This document shows positions 1 to 7,346 of a stretch of 28,049 bases of DNA, piece by piece. Every line of letters starts with the position of its first letter. Position 1 is the first letter of the stretch. Below the pieces are notes generated by a model. It was given only the letters and a program-made list of their open reading frames with translations. It made no database searches and had not been told where the DNA came from. The position numbers were made by a program, and so were the translations under genes. Source of the stretch: Collinsella sp. (lineage in GTDB: Bacteria; Actinomycetota; Coriobacteriia; Coriobacteriales; Coriobacteriaceae). The stretch is from NCBI GenBank assembly GCA_018382295.1, contig JAGZQF010000020.1, forward strand, positions 1 to 28,049, in the 5' to 3' direction.

Positions 1-51
1 TTCGAGATGAGGGTCAGGACGCCGGCGCCCGACGGGGAGACGGCGAGTTAG
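1..51 (+). CDS. Possible 3' end of a gene entering from the left
   Basis: Frame 1 from the first base is open for 16 codons and then stops with TAG, giving a tail ending TPAPDGETAS. Nearly every third codon position is G or C, as in the real genes here. It also holds two AGG arginine codons, which the neighbours rarely use. Only a short tail is visible, so no product can be named. The other strand is also partly open here, so this may be chance. The interval from 52 to 129 shows no clear terminator hairpin. Confidence 0.22.
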   Translation, partial: FEMRVRTPAPDGETAS

Positions 52-129
52 CCGGCAGGTCGGCATGTCAATCCTGGTCTAACAGAGCCTTTTTTAATCC
101 CCGTCCCAGAAAAATCATCGGCGAGCGCA

Positions 130-1068
130 CTACTTTGCGCTGGTGAGGACGCCGGTGGTGTCGAACGCCGGGGTGAAGCTCTCGTCTACCGCTCCGCCTT
201 CTTGCCAAAACATCGTCGTAAAGCCCAGGTCGTCGGCATGGTCGAGCACCTGCTCGTACTCCTCGCGCGTCACGGCGCGCGCCAGGTCGCCGCCTTGTTC
301 GCGCATGAGGGCATTGGGCGTGTACTGGTTCATGACCGAGATCGGCACGTCGCCCACCGTCTGCCACACCAGGTCTAACACGCGGCACGAGTCATCCGCA
401 TGCCCCGGCAGCACCAGGTGGCGCACGATGATGCCGCGCTTCATGAGCCCGTCGTCATCCACCAGCTCTCCCCCGCGGCGCTTAATCTCGCGCGCCATCT
501 GAGCCAGGCCAGACACGGCCACACGCGGGTAATCCTGAATATGAGAGAGCGACTGCGCAAGCCTCGCATCAGCATATTTAAAGTCGGTAAGCCACACATC
601 GACCAGGTCGCCCAGCGCCGCCACGGCACTCGCGCGCTCATAACCGCTCGTGTTGTAGACGATTGGGATGACCAGCCCGCGCTCCCGAGCTGCGGCAATC
701 GCGGCCGGCAGCAGGTGAGCATAATGCGTCGCCGTCACCAGATTGATGTTATTGGCACCTTGGTCCTGCAGCTCCAGCATAATCTCGACCAGGCGCTCGG
801 GCGAAATCTCAAGCCCAAAATTGCCCGTCGAGATCTCGTGGTTCTGGCAATAGATACATTTGAGCGAGCAGCCGCTAAAGAAGATCGTGCCCGAACCGGC
901 CTCGCCCGAGATAGGCGGCTCCTCCCACATATGAAGCGCCGCGCGGGCCACCTTGAGCGTGTCATCGGCACCGCATACGCCGTGCGCACCCTCGTCGCGC
1001 ACCGCACCGCAACGGCGCGGACACAAATGGCAGGCGGGCGAAAAAAGTTCGGTCAACGGCGTCGGCAT
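130..1068 (-). CDS. Radical SAM protein, PflX-like (COG1313)
   Basis: A 312-residue radical SAM protein of the PflX / pyruvate-formate-lyase-activating-enzyme-like group. The [4Fe-4S]-SAM cluster motif is CSLKCIYC, with cysteines at about residues 67, 71 and 74. A second cysteine set lies ahead of it (CHLCPRRC near 13-20 and C32), as is usual for COG1313. The family is thought to make glycyl-radical-type or other radical modifications, but the substrate is unknown. No glycyl-radical enzyme lies next to it. I chose the ATG at 1068, which has GGAG 9 nt upstream; a TTG at 1083 would add five residues but has no ribosome site. It is divergent from the small RNA at 1219. The family call is firm, the function is open. 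Confidence 0.85.
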   Translation of the reverse strand: MPTPLTELFSPACHLCPRRCGAVRDEGAHGVCGADDTLKVARAALHMWEEPPISGEAGSGTIFFSGCSLKCIYCQNHEISTGNFGLEISPERLVEIMLELQDQGANNINLVTATHYAHLLPAAIAAARERGLVIPIVYNTSGYERASAVAALGDLVDVWLTDFKYADARLAQSLSHIQDYPRVAVSGLAQMAREIKRRGGELVDDDGLMKRGIIVRHLVLPGHADDSCRVLDLVWQTVGDVPISVMNQYTPNALMREQGGDLARAVTREEYEQVLDHADDLGFTTMFWQEGGAVDESFTPAFDTTGVLTSAK

Positions 1069-1182
1069 AAAAACATGCTCCAAAACAACGATTCAGCAGC
1101 TCAAACGTAAAGGGACCAACCGCACAGACGGCTCGAGCCCAAGGCGCCGTAATCGTCCGACACGATTTTTGTAATGTCAAGA

Positions 1183-1211
1183 CTGGAATCGATAAAGTGC
1201 CGCTTTATGAT
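1183..1211 (+). promoter_or_regulatory. Candidate sigma-70 promoter for the 6S-like RNA
   Basis: A good -10 (TATGAT, 1206-1211) lies 17 nt after a weak -35 (CTGGAA, 1183-1188). It would start transcription at about 1218-1220, just before the first base of the closing stem of the RNA below. The fit of predicted start and RNA end supports both calls. Confidence 0.45.
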
Positions 1212-1218
1212 GTAGGTA

Positions 1219-1385
1219 TTCCGCCCCCCGCGGAGCAACTGGGTGAACCGTCGCGTTTATTTAGGGAGCCCACACAGTCGTACCTAGTACAGGTATCCTT
1301 CGTTGTTAAGGACGCTGGAACAGTCGATGAGGGCACCCACCTGTTTTAGGTGGGTTCATTTTCGTAACGTGGGGGGTGGTTTTTA
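1219..1385 (+). ncRNA. ssrS: Probable 6S RNA
   Basis: About 165 nt with no reading frame but strong structure. The ends pair: CCGCCCCCC (1221-1229) with GGGGGGTGG (1371-1379), extended by three more pairs (1230-1232 with 1368-1370), and a U-rich tail follows. Inside are an 8-bp hairpin (ACCCACCT 1335-1342, loop GTTTT, AGGTGGGT 1348-1355) and a longer irregular arm (GCCC 1268 with GGGC 1331, CAG with CTG, TCCTT with AAGGA). A closing stem, an open bubble with a small hairpin on its 3' side and a long terminal arm are the 6S RNA layout. 6S RNA mimics an open promoter and holds housekeeping RNA polymerase in stationary phase. The fold was done by eye; another structured RNA is possible. Confidence 0.6.
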
Positions 1386-1592
1386 TTTGCCGAAAACCAC
1401 CATTACAGCCCATATGGATCCCCGCCGGTATCCCGACAATCCATCGACAACATCCCAATATCTGGAAAGCGCGTGATTATCGCTGCGTGCAATTCCATGC
1501 ACCCCCCTTGGTCGAGTATCATGGTTCGGCTATGCCCTTTGCGCTTAGCAACCTTTGACCTTTTCCTTCGACGCTTGGCGGTTTATCGATTC
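1386..1592. other. Leader region between the small RNA and the WecA-like gene
   Basis: About 200 nt with no convincing gene. The downstream reading frame stays open back to a GTG at 1473 and an ATG at 1521, so part of this may be coding if an upstream start is used. No clear promoter or riboswitch is visible. Confidence 0.35.
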
Positions 1593-2792
1593 ATGGCTTC
1601 CTCCACGAGCATCATACCGTACCTATGCGTGGCGGCCGCGGCTTTTATCACGACCTTCCTCACGGTGCCCCTGGTCAAGCGCCTGGCAATCAAGCTCGAC
1701 GCCGTCGACTATCCCTCCAAGCGCCGTATCAACACTAAGCCCATCCCGCGCATGGGCGGCACCGCGGTCTTTTTGGGCCTCGTCGTCGCCTGTATTGTGC
1801 AGATCCTGGGCACCTGGTACCTGGGCTGGCCGCCCGTTTTGGTGCCGCACCCGCGCCTGCACATCAGCTACCCCGTGCTGGCACTCTCCTTTACCGTAAT
1901 CTTTGCGACCGGCGCGATCGATGATGTCTTCCAGCTCAAGCCCAAGCAAAAGCTAGCCGGACAGGTCCTCGCCGCGCTTATCGCCTGTATCGGCGGCCTG
2001 CGGATCGGCGTCATCGTCAACCCGTTTGCCCCCGGCGAGATCATGCTCGGATGGCTCGCCTACCCCATCACCGTGATCTATCTGGTGGCATTCACCAACA
2101 TCATTAACCTCATCGACGGCCTCGACGGCTTGGCCACGGGCATCTGCGGCATCGCGTCGTTCACCATGTTTTCGATGGCCGTTCTCTCGGGCCGCATCGA
2201 CGCCGCCGCGCTCTCCATTGCGCTCTTTGGCGCTTGCCTGGCCTTTTTGCGCTACAACTTCAACCCCGCAAGCATCTTCTTGGGCGACTCGGGGTCGTTG
2301 CTTCTGGGCTTTGCACTGGGTTCCATCTCGCTGCTCAACGTGAGCCGCACCGCCGCGCTCACCTCGCTTATCATCCCGCTCATCGTTGCCGGCGTGCCCA
2401 TCATCGACACGTTTAGCGCCATCGTGCGCCGCAAGCGCGCCCACATTAGCATCGGGCAGGCCGACAAGGGCCACATCCACCACCGCCTGATCCAAGAGGG
2501 CTACAACCAAAAGCAGGCAGTGCTCCTCATCTACGCCTGGTGCATCATGCTTTCGGCCGGCGCCGCCGCGATTAACCAGGTCGAGGTGCCCATGCGCGTG
2601 CTCATCTTTACCGTGCTCGCCATTGGCTCGGCGGCCTTTGCCAAGCACCTGCACCTGTTTGAACCCGTGCTGCGCCACCATTACAACAAGCGCACGCACG
2701 AGGACGAACTGGTCACCCCCGACGACCCCGCCTTTAAGCAGGAGGAGCAGGCAGCCGAGGAGCGCAAAGAAGAGCGCCACCACAAGCTCTAG
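1593..2792 (+). CDS. WecA/TagO-type undecaprenyl-phosphate GlcNAc-1-phosphate transferase
   Basis: A 399-residue polytopic membrane enzyme of the MraY/WecA family. It moves a sugar-1-phosphate (usually GlcNAc-1-P from UDP-GlcNAc) onto undecaprenyl phosphate, the first step of many cell-wall polysaccharides. Visible motifs are the aspartate pair in GAIDD (about 110-111), NIINLIDGLDGLA (170-181), FLGDSGS (229-235) and the cytoplasmic HIHHR (294-298) typical of WecA rather than MraY. The C-terminus is a charged, Glu/Lys-rich tail. I chose ATG 1593 because homologues start a few residues before the first membrane helix; its ribosome site is weak. A GTG at 1473 with GGAAAG in front and an ATG at 1521 are alternatives. 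The sugar specificity is not shown. Confidence 0.85.
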   Translation: MASSTSIIPYLCVAAAAFITTFLTVPLVKRLAIKLDAVDYPSKRRINTKPIPRMGGTAVFLGLVVACIVQILGTWYLGWPPVLVPHPRLHISYPVLALSFTVIFATGAIDDVFQLKPKQKLAGQVLAALIACIGGLRIGVIVNPFAPGEIMLGWLAYPITVIYLVAFTNIINLIDGLDGLATGICGIASFTMFSMAVLSGRIDAAALSIALFGACLAFLRYNFNPASIFLGDSGSLLLGFALGSISLLNVSRTAALTSLIIPLIVAGVPIIDTFSAIVRRKRAHISIGQADKGHIHHRLIQEGYNQKQAVLLIYAWCIMLSAGAAAINQVEVPMRVLIFTVLAIGSAAFAKHLHLFEPVLRHHYNKRTHEDELVTPDDPAFKQEEQAAEERKEERHHKL

Positions 2793-2962
2793 GGCAAGCT
2801 GCCGAGGATGTGCCAAGGCACCGTTAGCCAAGCACGGCCGCGCCGCACCCATCGCACATGCCGCACCACGCGCGTCCCTCTCCCGCCCCACGCCTACTTA
2901 CGCACCACCCCTCCAATAAACGCGTTATCATCTTGACCCATGAACATACGTTAGGAGCAATC

Positions 2963-4012
2963 ATGCCAAACGAGAACAGCTACGAAGTCGCGCTGCAAAA
3001 GAGCAACGCCATTCGCGAGGGCCTGACCAAGACGCCCGAGAAGTTCACCATGCTCACCGGCGACCGCCCCACCGGCCGTCTGCACCTGGGCCACTACTTC
3101 GGCACCCTCAAGGGCCGTGTTGAGCTGCAGAACATGGGCGCCAAGACCAACGTGCTCATCGCCGACTACCAGGTCATCACTGACCGCGACACGACCGAGC
3201 ACATCCAGGACAACGTGTACAACATGGTCATGGACTACCTTGCCTGCGGTATCGATCCCGACAAGACCATGATCTACGCGCACTCCGCCGTGCCCGCCGC
3301 CAACCAGCTCATGCTGCCGTTCCTGTCGCTGGTGTCCGAGGCCGAGCTGGCGCGCAACCCCACCGTCAAGGCCGAGATGGAGGCCTCGGGCCATGAGCTT
3401 ACCGGCCTTCTGCTCACCTACCCGGTGCATCAGGCCTGCGACATCCTGTTCTGCAAGGGCAACGTGGTGCCCGTCGGTCGTGACCAGCTGCCGCACATCG
3501 AGCTCACCCGCACCATCGCCCGCCGCTTTAACAACCGCTACGGCAAGGTGTTCCCCGAGGTCGACGCGCTGCTGTCCGAGACCCCGCTGCTGCCCGGCCT
3601 GGACGGCCGCAAGATGAGCAAGAGCTACGGCAACGCCATCAACATCTCGATGACCGCCGAGGAAACGGCCAAGCGCATCAAAAAGAGCCAGACCGACTCC
3701 GAGCGCATGATCACGTTCGATCCCGAGAACCGCCCCGGCGTGTCCGGTTTGCTTTCGACGGCCGCCATCTGCACCGGTCGCTCCGAGGTCGAGATTGCCG
3801 AGGAGATCGGCATGGGCGGCTCCGGCCAGCTCAAGAAGTACGTGACCGAGGCCGTCAACGAGTACTTCGCACCGATCCGCGAGCGTCGCCAGCGCTACGA
3901 GAACGATCTGGACTATGTGAAGGACGTCCTGCACGAGGGCAACCGTCGCGCCAACGAGATCGCCGATCAGACCCTGGCAGAGGTTCAGGACGCCATGGGC
4001 ATGGTGTACTAG
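2963..4012 (+). CDS. trpS: Tryptophanyl-tRNA synthetase
   Basis: A 349-residue class I aminoacyl-tRNA synthetase that charges tRNA-Trp. The HIGH signature appears as HLGH (residues 41-44, in GRLHLGH) and the KMSKS loop as KMSKS at about 217-221 (DGRKMSKSYGN). The length is close to the usual 330-350. The start is set by TTAGGAG upstream of ATG 2963; an in-frame ATG at 2858 would add a GC-rich, non-conserved stretch. The 170-nt interval before it holds no obvious T-box. A strong terminator follows. Confidence 0.96.
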   Translation: MPNENSYEVALQKSNAIREGLTKTPEKFTMLTGDRPTGRLHLGHYFGTLKGRVELQNMGAKTNVLIADYQVITDRDTTEHIQDNVYNMVMDYLACGIDPDKTMIYAHSAVPAANQLMLPFLSLVSEAELARNPTVKAEMEASGHELTGLLLTYPVHQACDILFCKGNVVPVGRDQLPHIELTRTIARRFNNRYGKVFPEVDALLSETPLLPGLDGRKMSKSYGNAINISMTAEETAKRIKKSQTDSERMITFDPENRPGVSGLLSTAAICTGRSEVEIAEEIGMGGSGQLKKYVTEAVNEYFAPIRERRQRYENDLDYVKDVLHEGNRRANEIADQTLAEVQDAMGMVY

Positions 4013-4047
4013 ACCGATCTACTGGCTTGAGCTTTCGATTGCTTTAG

Positions 4048-4075
4048 GGCGGGCGCTGCGGCGTCCGCCTTTTTT
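4048..4075 (+). terminator. Rho-independent terminator of trpS
   Basis: GGCGGGCGC (4048-4056) and GCGTCCGCC (4061-4069) pair over 9 bp with one G-U, a TGCG loop and then six Ts. It lies 36 nt after the trpS stop codon. Confidence 0.88.
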
Positions 4076-4123
4076 GGAGCCGGACCGCTTCGGCTCCGTC
4101 CATCGCACCCCCTCGACAAACAG

Positions 4124-4163
4124 GAACAGGCCCGCCGGCAGTTAGCTGCCAGCGGGCCTGTTC
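4124..4163. repeat. Long hairpin in the trpS-MGMT convergent interval
   Basis: GAACAGGCCCGC (4124-4135) pairs perfectly with GCGGGCCTGTTC (4152-4163). After a C/A mismatch a further 5 bp (GGCAG/CTGCC) close on a TTAG loop. There is no T-run on either side, so it is not a standard terminator. It looks like a palindromic intergenic element or a transcript-end stabiliser. The rest of 4164-4348 has no gene that I can support. Confidence 0.6.
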
Positions 4164-4348
4164 CCGAAGTACACCGTTGAATCGCACAGAGGGGAGGGAT
4201 GCGAATCAAACTCAACAGGGCAGGCTTTTTCATCGCCTATTGCCTGCTCCCTTGCTGAAACCAATATAGTTCACCGTGGTTTACTTTCTGACGGCAAAGT
4301 ACGCCGCCACACCTTCTCCATAAGTTAGCTCTGGTAAACCTACAGTGT

Positions 4349-4389
4349 AAAACCACCACAAAGGGGACAGGCGCCTTTGTGGTGGTTTT
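4349..4389. repeat. Hairpin repeat family A, copy 1
   Basis: A perfect 16-bp inverted repeat (arms AAAACCACCACAAAGG and CCTTTGTGGTGGTTTT) around a 9-nt core, GGACAGGCG. It starts 16 nt past the stop of the MGMT-like gene (minus strand). Because the arms end in AAAA/TTTT, the RNA hairpin ends in U4 on either strand, so it can act as a bidirectional terminator between convergent genes. Four more copies are in this window. Confidence 0.85.
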
Positions 4390-4405
4390 CGCCACGGAAG
4401 AACCG

Positions 4406-4726
4406 CTAGAGCCCGGCAGGCCAGCGACAGGCGGCCAAGTCGACGTGCATGTCGTCCTTAAACGCCACACCTTCCCCTAGCAAAAGCTCACGTTGAGCAT
4501 CGGGACCGCCAAAAGCGAAGCCCTCGCATATGTGCCCGTCGGCAAACACCACGCGGTGACAGGGAATCTCGCCGGGGCGCGGATTACTATGCAGGGCATA
4601 CCCCACGTACCGCGCACTTCGTGGACGACCGGCAAGCAGCGCCACCTGGCCATACGTGGCGACCATCCCCTCGGGGATCTGCTCGACCACCTCGTACACC
4701 CGTTCAAAAAAGCCCTCAGACGCCAT
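4406..4726 (-). CDS. MGMT/alkyltransferase-like single-domain protein
   Basis: A 106-residue protein consisting only of the DNA-binding domain of O6-alkylguanine-DNA alkyltransferases (COG3695 group). Visible are TYGQVA (about 24-29), the arginine-finger region SARYVGYAL (38-46) and the active-site motif PCHRV with Cys56. Atl-type proteins such as E. coli YbaZ have Trp in place of this Cys and only flag lesions for excision repair; here the Cys is kept, so methyl transfer is possible. The N-terminal domain of classical Ogt is absent. The start at 4726 follows GAAGGGAG; an upstream in-frame ATG at 4765 is less likely. It lies downstream of degV on the same strand, with a hairpin between. Confidence 0.87.
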   Translation of the reverse strand: MASEGFFERVYEVVEQIPEGMVATYGQVALLAGRPRSARYVGYALHSNPRPGEIPCHRVVFADGHICEGFAFGGPDAQRELLLGEGVAFKDDMHVDLAACRWPAGL

Positions 4727-4755
4727 TGCTCGCTCCCTTCCACCCGGAAAAGCAT

Positions 4756-4794
4756 AAACCACCACAAAGGTGCCTGTCCCCTTTGTGGTGGTTT
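4756..4794. repeat. Hairpin repeat family A, copy 2
   Basis: A 15-bp perfect inverted repeat with the same arms as copy 1 and the core reversed (TGCCTGTCC on the plus strand). It lies 11 nt past the degV stop (minus strand) and 30 nt before the MGMT-like start. On the minus strand it runs into TTTATGCTTTT, so it can terminate degV transcripts. Confidence 0.85.
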
Positions 4795-4805
4795 TGACCG
4801 GAAAG

Positions 4806-5660
4806 CTAGTTGGCGGGGCGGAAGAAGGCTACGGCTACGGCGCCGGGGCCCACGTGGGTGCCGATGGTGGCGCCAATGGTGTGGATGGACAGCTCGCCCT
4901 CGGTGTGACCGGCCCACAGTGCCGCGCTGTCCTCGATATATTTCTTGAGCACGGCGTCCGAAAGGCCTGTATAGCCCAGCGCCAGCGGCATGGAAAAGTC
5001 GACGCCGCCCGCCTTTTCTACCTTCTGGTTGAGCAGGTTACGACCGTTCTTGGAACCGCGCGCCTTGCCCAGCTGCACGATCAGGCCGTCCTCGGCGGCC
5101 ACAACGGGCTTTACGTTGAGCAACGTGCCCACAGCGCCGGCCGCAGCAGACAGGCGACCGCCGCGCACCAAGTACTCCAGCGTCTCAAGCAGACCGATAA
5201 CCACCACGCGGTCACGGACTGCCTCGACGGCCGCCGCGATCTGGGCCGCACTACGGCCCTCGTCCACCAAGCGCAACGCATACTCGACCAGGACACGCTC
5301 GCCCAGGGTGACGTTATTGCTGTCCACCACGAACACGTCGCCGCCCGGCGCCTCGGCAAGTGCGGTACGGGCACTCTGATTGGTGCCCGAAAGCTTGGCG
5401 CCCACGGTAATAATCACTGCCTCGTCGCCGGCCTCACGTGCCTCGGCAATCGTCTGCGAAAACGCGTACGGGTTGACCTGGCCGGTCTTGGGCAGCTCAT
5501 CGCGCTCCACGAGCATCTCGTAAAAGCGCTGATGATCGATGTCGACGCCATCCATATACACATCGGTGCCAAAGGTGACGGACAGCGGCAAAACACGCAG
5601 AGCGGGGTGCTCCGCCGGCGACATATCGCTTGCGGAATCGGTAATAATACGAATGGACAT
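4806..5660 (-). CDS. DegV family fatty-acid-binding protein
   Basis: A 284-residue DegV protein. In Firmicutes these proteins (FakB) hold a fatty acid while the kinase FakA phosphorylates it. Family marks are ITDSASDM at residues 5-12, the GAKLSGTNQSA stretch that contacts the fatty-acid head group, and LEYLVRGGRLS. The length is typical. Start ATG 5660 follows AGAAAGGA; the reading frame runs further upstream without support. It lies 119 nt downstream of the MarR gene on the same strand, which suggests possible co-transcription. No fakA is in the window. The bound lipid cannot be told from sequence. Confidence 0.92.
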   Translation of the reverse strand: MSIRIITDSASDMSPAEHPALRVLPLSVTFGTDVYMDGVDIDHQRFYEMLVERDELPKTGQVNPYAFSQTIAEAREAGDEAVIITVGAKLSGTNQSARTALAEAPGGDVFVVDSNNVTLGERVLVEYALRLVDEGRSAAQIAAAVEAVRDRVVVIGLLETLEYLVRGGRLSAAAGAVGTLLNVKPVVAAEDGLIVQLGKARGSKNGRNLLNQKVEKAGGVDFSMPLALGYTGLSDAVLKKYIEDSAALWAGHTEGELSIHTIGATIGTHVGPGAVAVAFFRPAN

Positions 5661-5779
5661 AACAAATCCTTTCTTGCGCGGAGCTCGCGCGGGGAATTTT
5701 GACAGCAATGCCCCGGCACGGTATACGCGCTCAAACGGGACTATGCAGTTGTTAATGGGAAGCAAATGCCTTGGCGGCC

Positions 5780-6229
5780 TTAGATCTCGCGCAGGGTGTC
5801 GAGAATCGTACGCAGCGATGCATACATCTGCTCGCGCTGCTCCACACCCATAGCCTTACCGGTGGTATCGAGCACCTCGCGAATGATGCGGTCCGCCTCG
5901 CTCATGCTCTCGCCGCCCAGAGCGGTCAGGCGAACCGGAGCACGATACTTAACGGCGGCATCGCCCGAATCATCGACTTCGACGTAGCCGCCCTCCTCCA
6001 GATGCGCGAGCGTACGCGAGACGGCGGCGCGGGTCACGCCTGCCATGCGAGCCAGGTCGGCACCAGTCAGGCCGTCCTTGCTGCGCTCAAGATAGTACAG
6101 GCACATAACGTCGGAGCCCTTGAGGCCCAGCCTTGCGCCCTCAGACGTCTTAATGCGCTGGATCTCCTTGTAGAGACCGCTGATCAGTCCGACAAAGTCC
6201 TCGAAACGTGTCTCGTCGCTCTGCTGCAT
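5780..6229 (-). CDS. MarR family transcriptional regulator
   Basis: A 149-residue winged-helix regulator. The helix-turn-helix lies at about residues 52-75 (LTGADLARMAGVTRAAVSRTLAHLE), followed by a beta wing (GYVEVDDSGDAAVKYRAPVRLTALG) and C-terminal dimerisation helices. MarR proteins usually repress their own or neighbouring genes until a small ligand binds. The nearest same-strand gene is degV, so a role in lipid handling is a reasonable guess (compare FabT, a MarR regulator of fatty-acid synthesis), but nothing here proves it. The inverted repeat at 6279-6293 is a candidate operator. Confidence 0.9.
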   Translation of the reverse strand: MQQSDETRFEDFVGLISGLYKEIQRIKTSEGARLGLKGSDVMCLYYLERSKDGLTGADLARMAGVTRAAVSRTLAHLEEGGYVEVDDSGDAAVKYRAPVRLTALGGESMSEADRIIREVLDTTGKAMGVEQREQMYASLRTILDTLREI

Positions 6230-6278
6230 GGGAGACGACCGCCTTTCGCTTGCATAATGCTAACGGGTAAACATCTTA

Positions 6279-6293
6279 GTCGCATAAGGCGAC
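6279..6293. promoter_or_regulatory. Candidate autoregulatory operator upstream of marR
   Basis: GTCGC-ATAAG-GCGAC is a perfect 5-5-5 inverted repeat, 50 nt upstream of the MarR start codon. That size and place fit a MarR-type operator, but short palindromes arise by chance in GC-rich DNA. Confidence 0.3.
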
Positions 6294-6334
6294 ACCCGTA
6301 CCCAAATACCCCATTTGTTAACCCATCAACATAA

Positions 6335-6373
6335 AAACCACCACAAAGGGGACAGGCACCTTTGTGGTGGTTT
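6335..6373. repeat. Hairpin repeat family A, copy 3
   Basis: A 15-bp perfect inverted repeat around GGACAGGCA, 26 nt past the stop of the B3/B4 gene on the minus strand. The minus-strand hairpin ends in a run of five Ts. It lies between that gene and the marR promoter, so it would insulate marR from read-through. Confidence 0.85.
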
Positions 6374-6399
6374 GGGGCATCAATAGGTTCTAGGCGCCG

Positions 6400-7119
6400 C
6401 TACAGCTCCACGCAAGGATTGTCGCGGGTCACAAGCGTCTTAATGACAACCGTCGCTCCCAGATAGCGCTCAAGCAGCTCGGCTAAGCGATCGATCGCAG
6501 CCTGGCAATCCCCCATCCGCTCGGGCTCCACGCACTCAATCGCTAGGAACGCATCGGCCGAATCATCGGACAGCGCCGTGCGAACGCCGTCGCGCCAGTT
6601 CCAGCAGCGGCACACAGCGCCCGCATCATCGATGTAGGCGAGCTCGCCGGGCAGCGTCGGATCGTCCGTCTCCTCGCCAAGCGGCAAGAACGCATCGCCA
6701 CCGTCGGTCACCTTCAGGCGAAGGTCCCCCTCGATCGCATGCAGATCCTCGCCTCCCACGGGCAGCGCATAGGTCAGCGACACCGTGTTGTAAATATCCA
6801 CCGCGGGCGTAATGTGGCCCACCGGCTTGCCTTTGAGCACGCGTTTGAGCAAGTTCTCGATCGAGCAGCGCGCGCCTTTCTTGGTCTTGAACAGACGATA
6901 GGCCTCGCGCCATGCCCTGACCGGTGCGTTCTCGCTGATAGTGTCGCTGGTCAGATGACGCTCCGCATCGATATTGGCGCGGTCGAGCAACGCCGCAATC
7001 GCATCCACGTCCTCTTGAGGAATCTGAGCCGTGGGCTTCATGCCCTCCACGACCACAACACCGACCGCTGCCTGCGGAAACAGCTCCCAGAATGAATCCT
7101 CGGCAATAAAGCTCTTCAT
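6400..7119 (-). CDS. B3/B4 tRNA-binding domain protein (COG3382-like)
   Basis: A 239-residue stand-alone protein with the B3/B4 fold found in the beta subunit of phenylalanyl-tRNA synthetase, where it edits or contacts misacylated tRNA. Matching features are NLLKRVLKGKPVGHITPAVDIYNTVSL in the middle, with the conserved run of polar residues before VSL, then PVGGEDL and a C-terminal portion that ends in a conserved-looking ATVVIKTLV segment. Free-standing copies are common in bacteria; a tRNA-editing role is proposed for them but not shown here. Start ATG 7119 has AAGGGAG just upstream; the ATG at 7134 overlaps that ribosome site and is rejected. Confidence 0.82.
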   Translation of the reverse strand: MKSFIAEDSFWELFPQAAVGVVVVEGMKPTAQIPQEDVDAIAALLDRANIDAERHLTSDTISENAPVRAWREAYRLFKTKKGARCSIENLLKRVLKGKPVGHITPAVDIYNTVSLTYALPVGGEDLHAIEGDLRLKVTDGGDAFLPLGEETDDPTLPGELAYIDDAGAVCRCWNWRDGVRTALSDDSADAFLAIECVEPERMGDCQAAIDRLAELLERYLGATVVIKTLVTRDNPCVEL

Positions 7120-7290
7120 ACGCTCTCCCTTCATTGTGCGCGCCCGAGTGAGGGCGCCTAAACAAAAAGCGCCCTTACAACGGCCACCTTCAAAGTCCTA
7201 CGGTGCCGTCACAAGAACGCTTGCGCTGTCCCCATCCGGAGAAGGGAACGATATGTCAGGCGTATTGTAACCCGAGTCATCCACACGAGC

Positions 7291-7327
7291 AAAACCACCA
7301 CAAAGGTGCCTGTCCCCTTTGTGGTGG
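7291..7327. repeat. Hairpin repeat family A, copy 4
   Basis: Same repeat, core TGCCTGTCC on the plus strand. The left arm is full length (16 nt) but the right arm pairs for only 12 bp before diverging to ATA. It lies 19 nt past the pckA stop codon; on the minus strand the hairpin is followed by TTTT, as needed for termination. Confidence 0.82.
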
Positions 7328-7346
7328 ATATGGACTCACGGCGAAG

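Noticed and set aside
1953..2891. Long minus-strand frame over the WecA-like gene
   Set aside because: Composition is Gly/His/Asp-rich noise, antisense to a gene with all family motifs.
2793..2962. T-box or leader peptide in front of trpS
   Set aside because: The region is GC-rich without a recognisable T-box sequence, Trp codon cluster or anti-terminator pair.
2951..3934. Long minus-strand frame over trpS
   Set aside because: Antisense shadow of a complete synthetase gene; no ribosome site or family motif.
4009..4233. 74-codon minus-strand frame after trpS
   Set aside because: It reads through the trpS terminator and the 4124 hairpin and has no ribosome site.
4770..5702. Long plus-strand frame over degV
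   Set aside because: It is antisense to a clear DegV gene, lacks conserved motifs and arises from high GC at third codon positions.
4349..7327. CRISPR array made of the repeated 39-bp unit
   Set aside because: Copies are 400-1600 nt apart, palindromic and placed between genes, with no spacers of uniform size.
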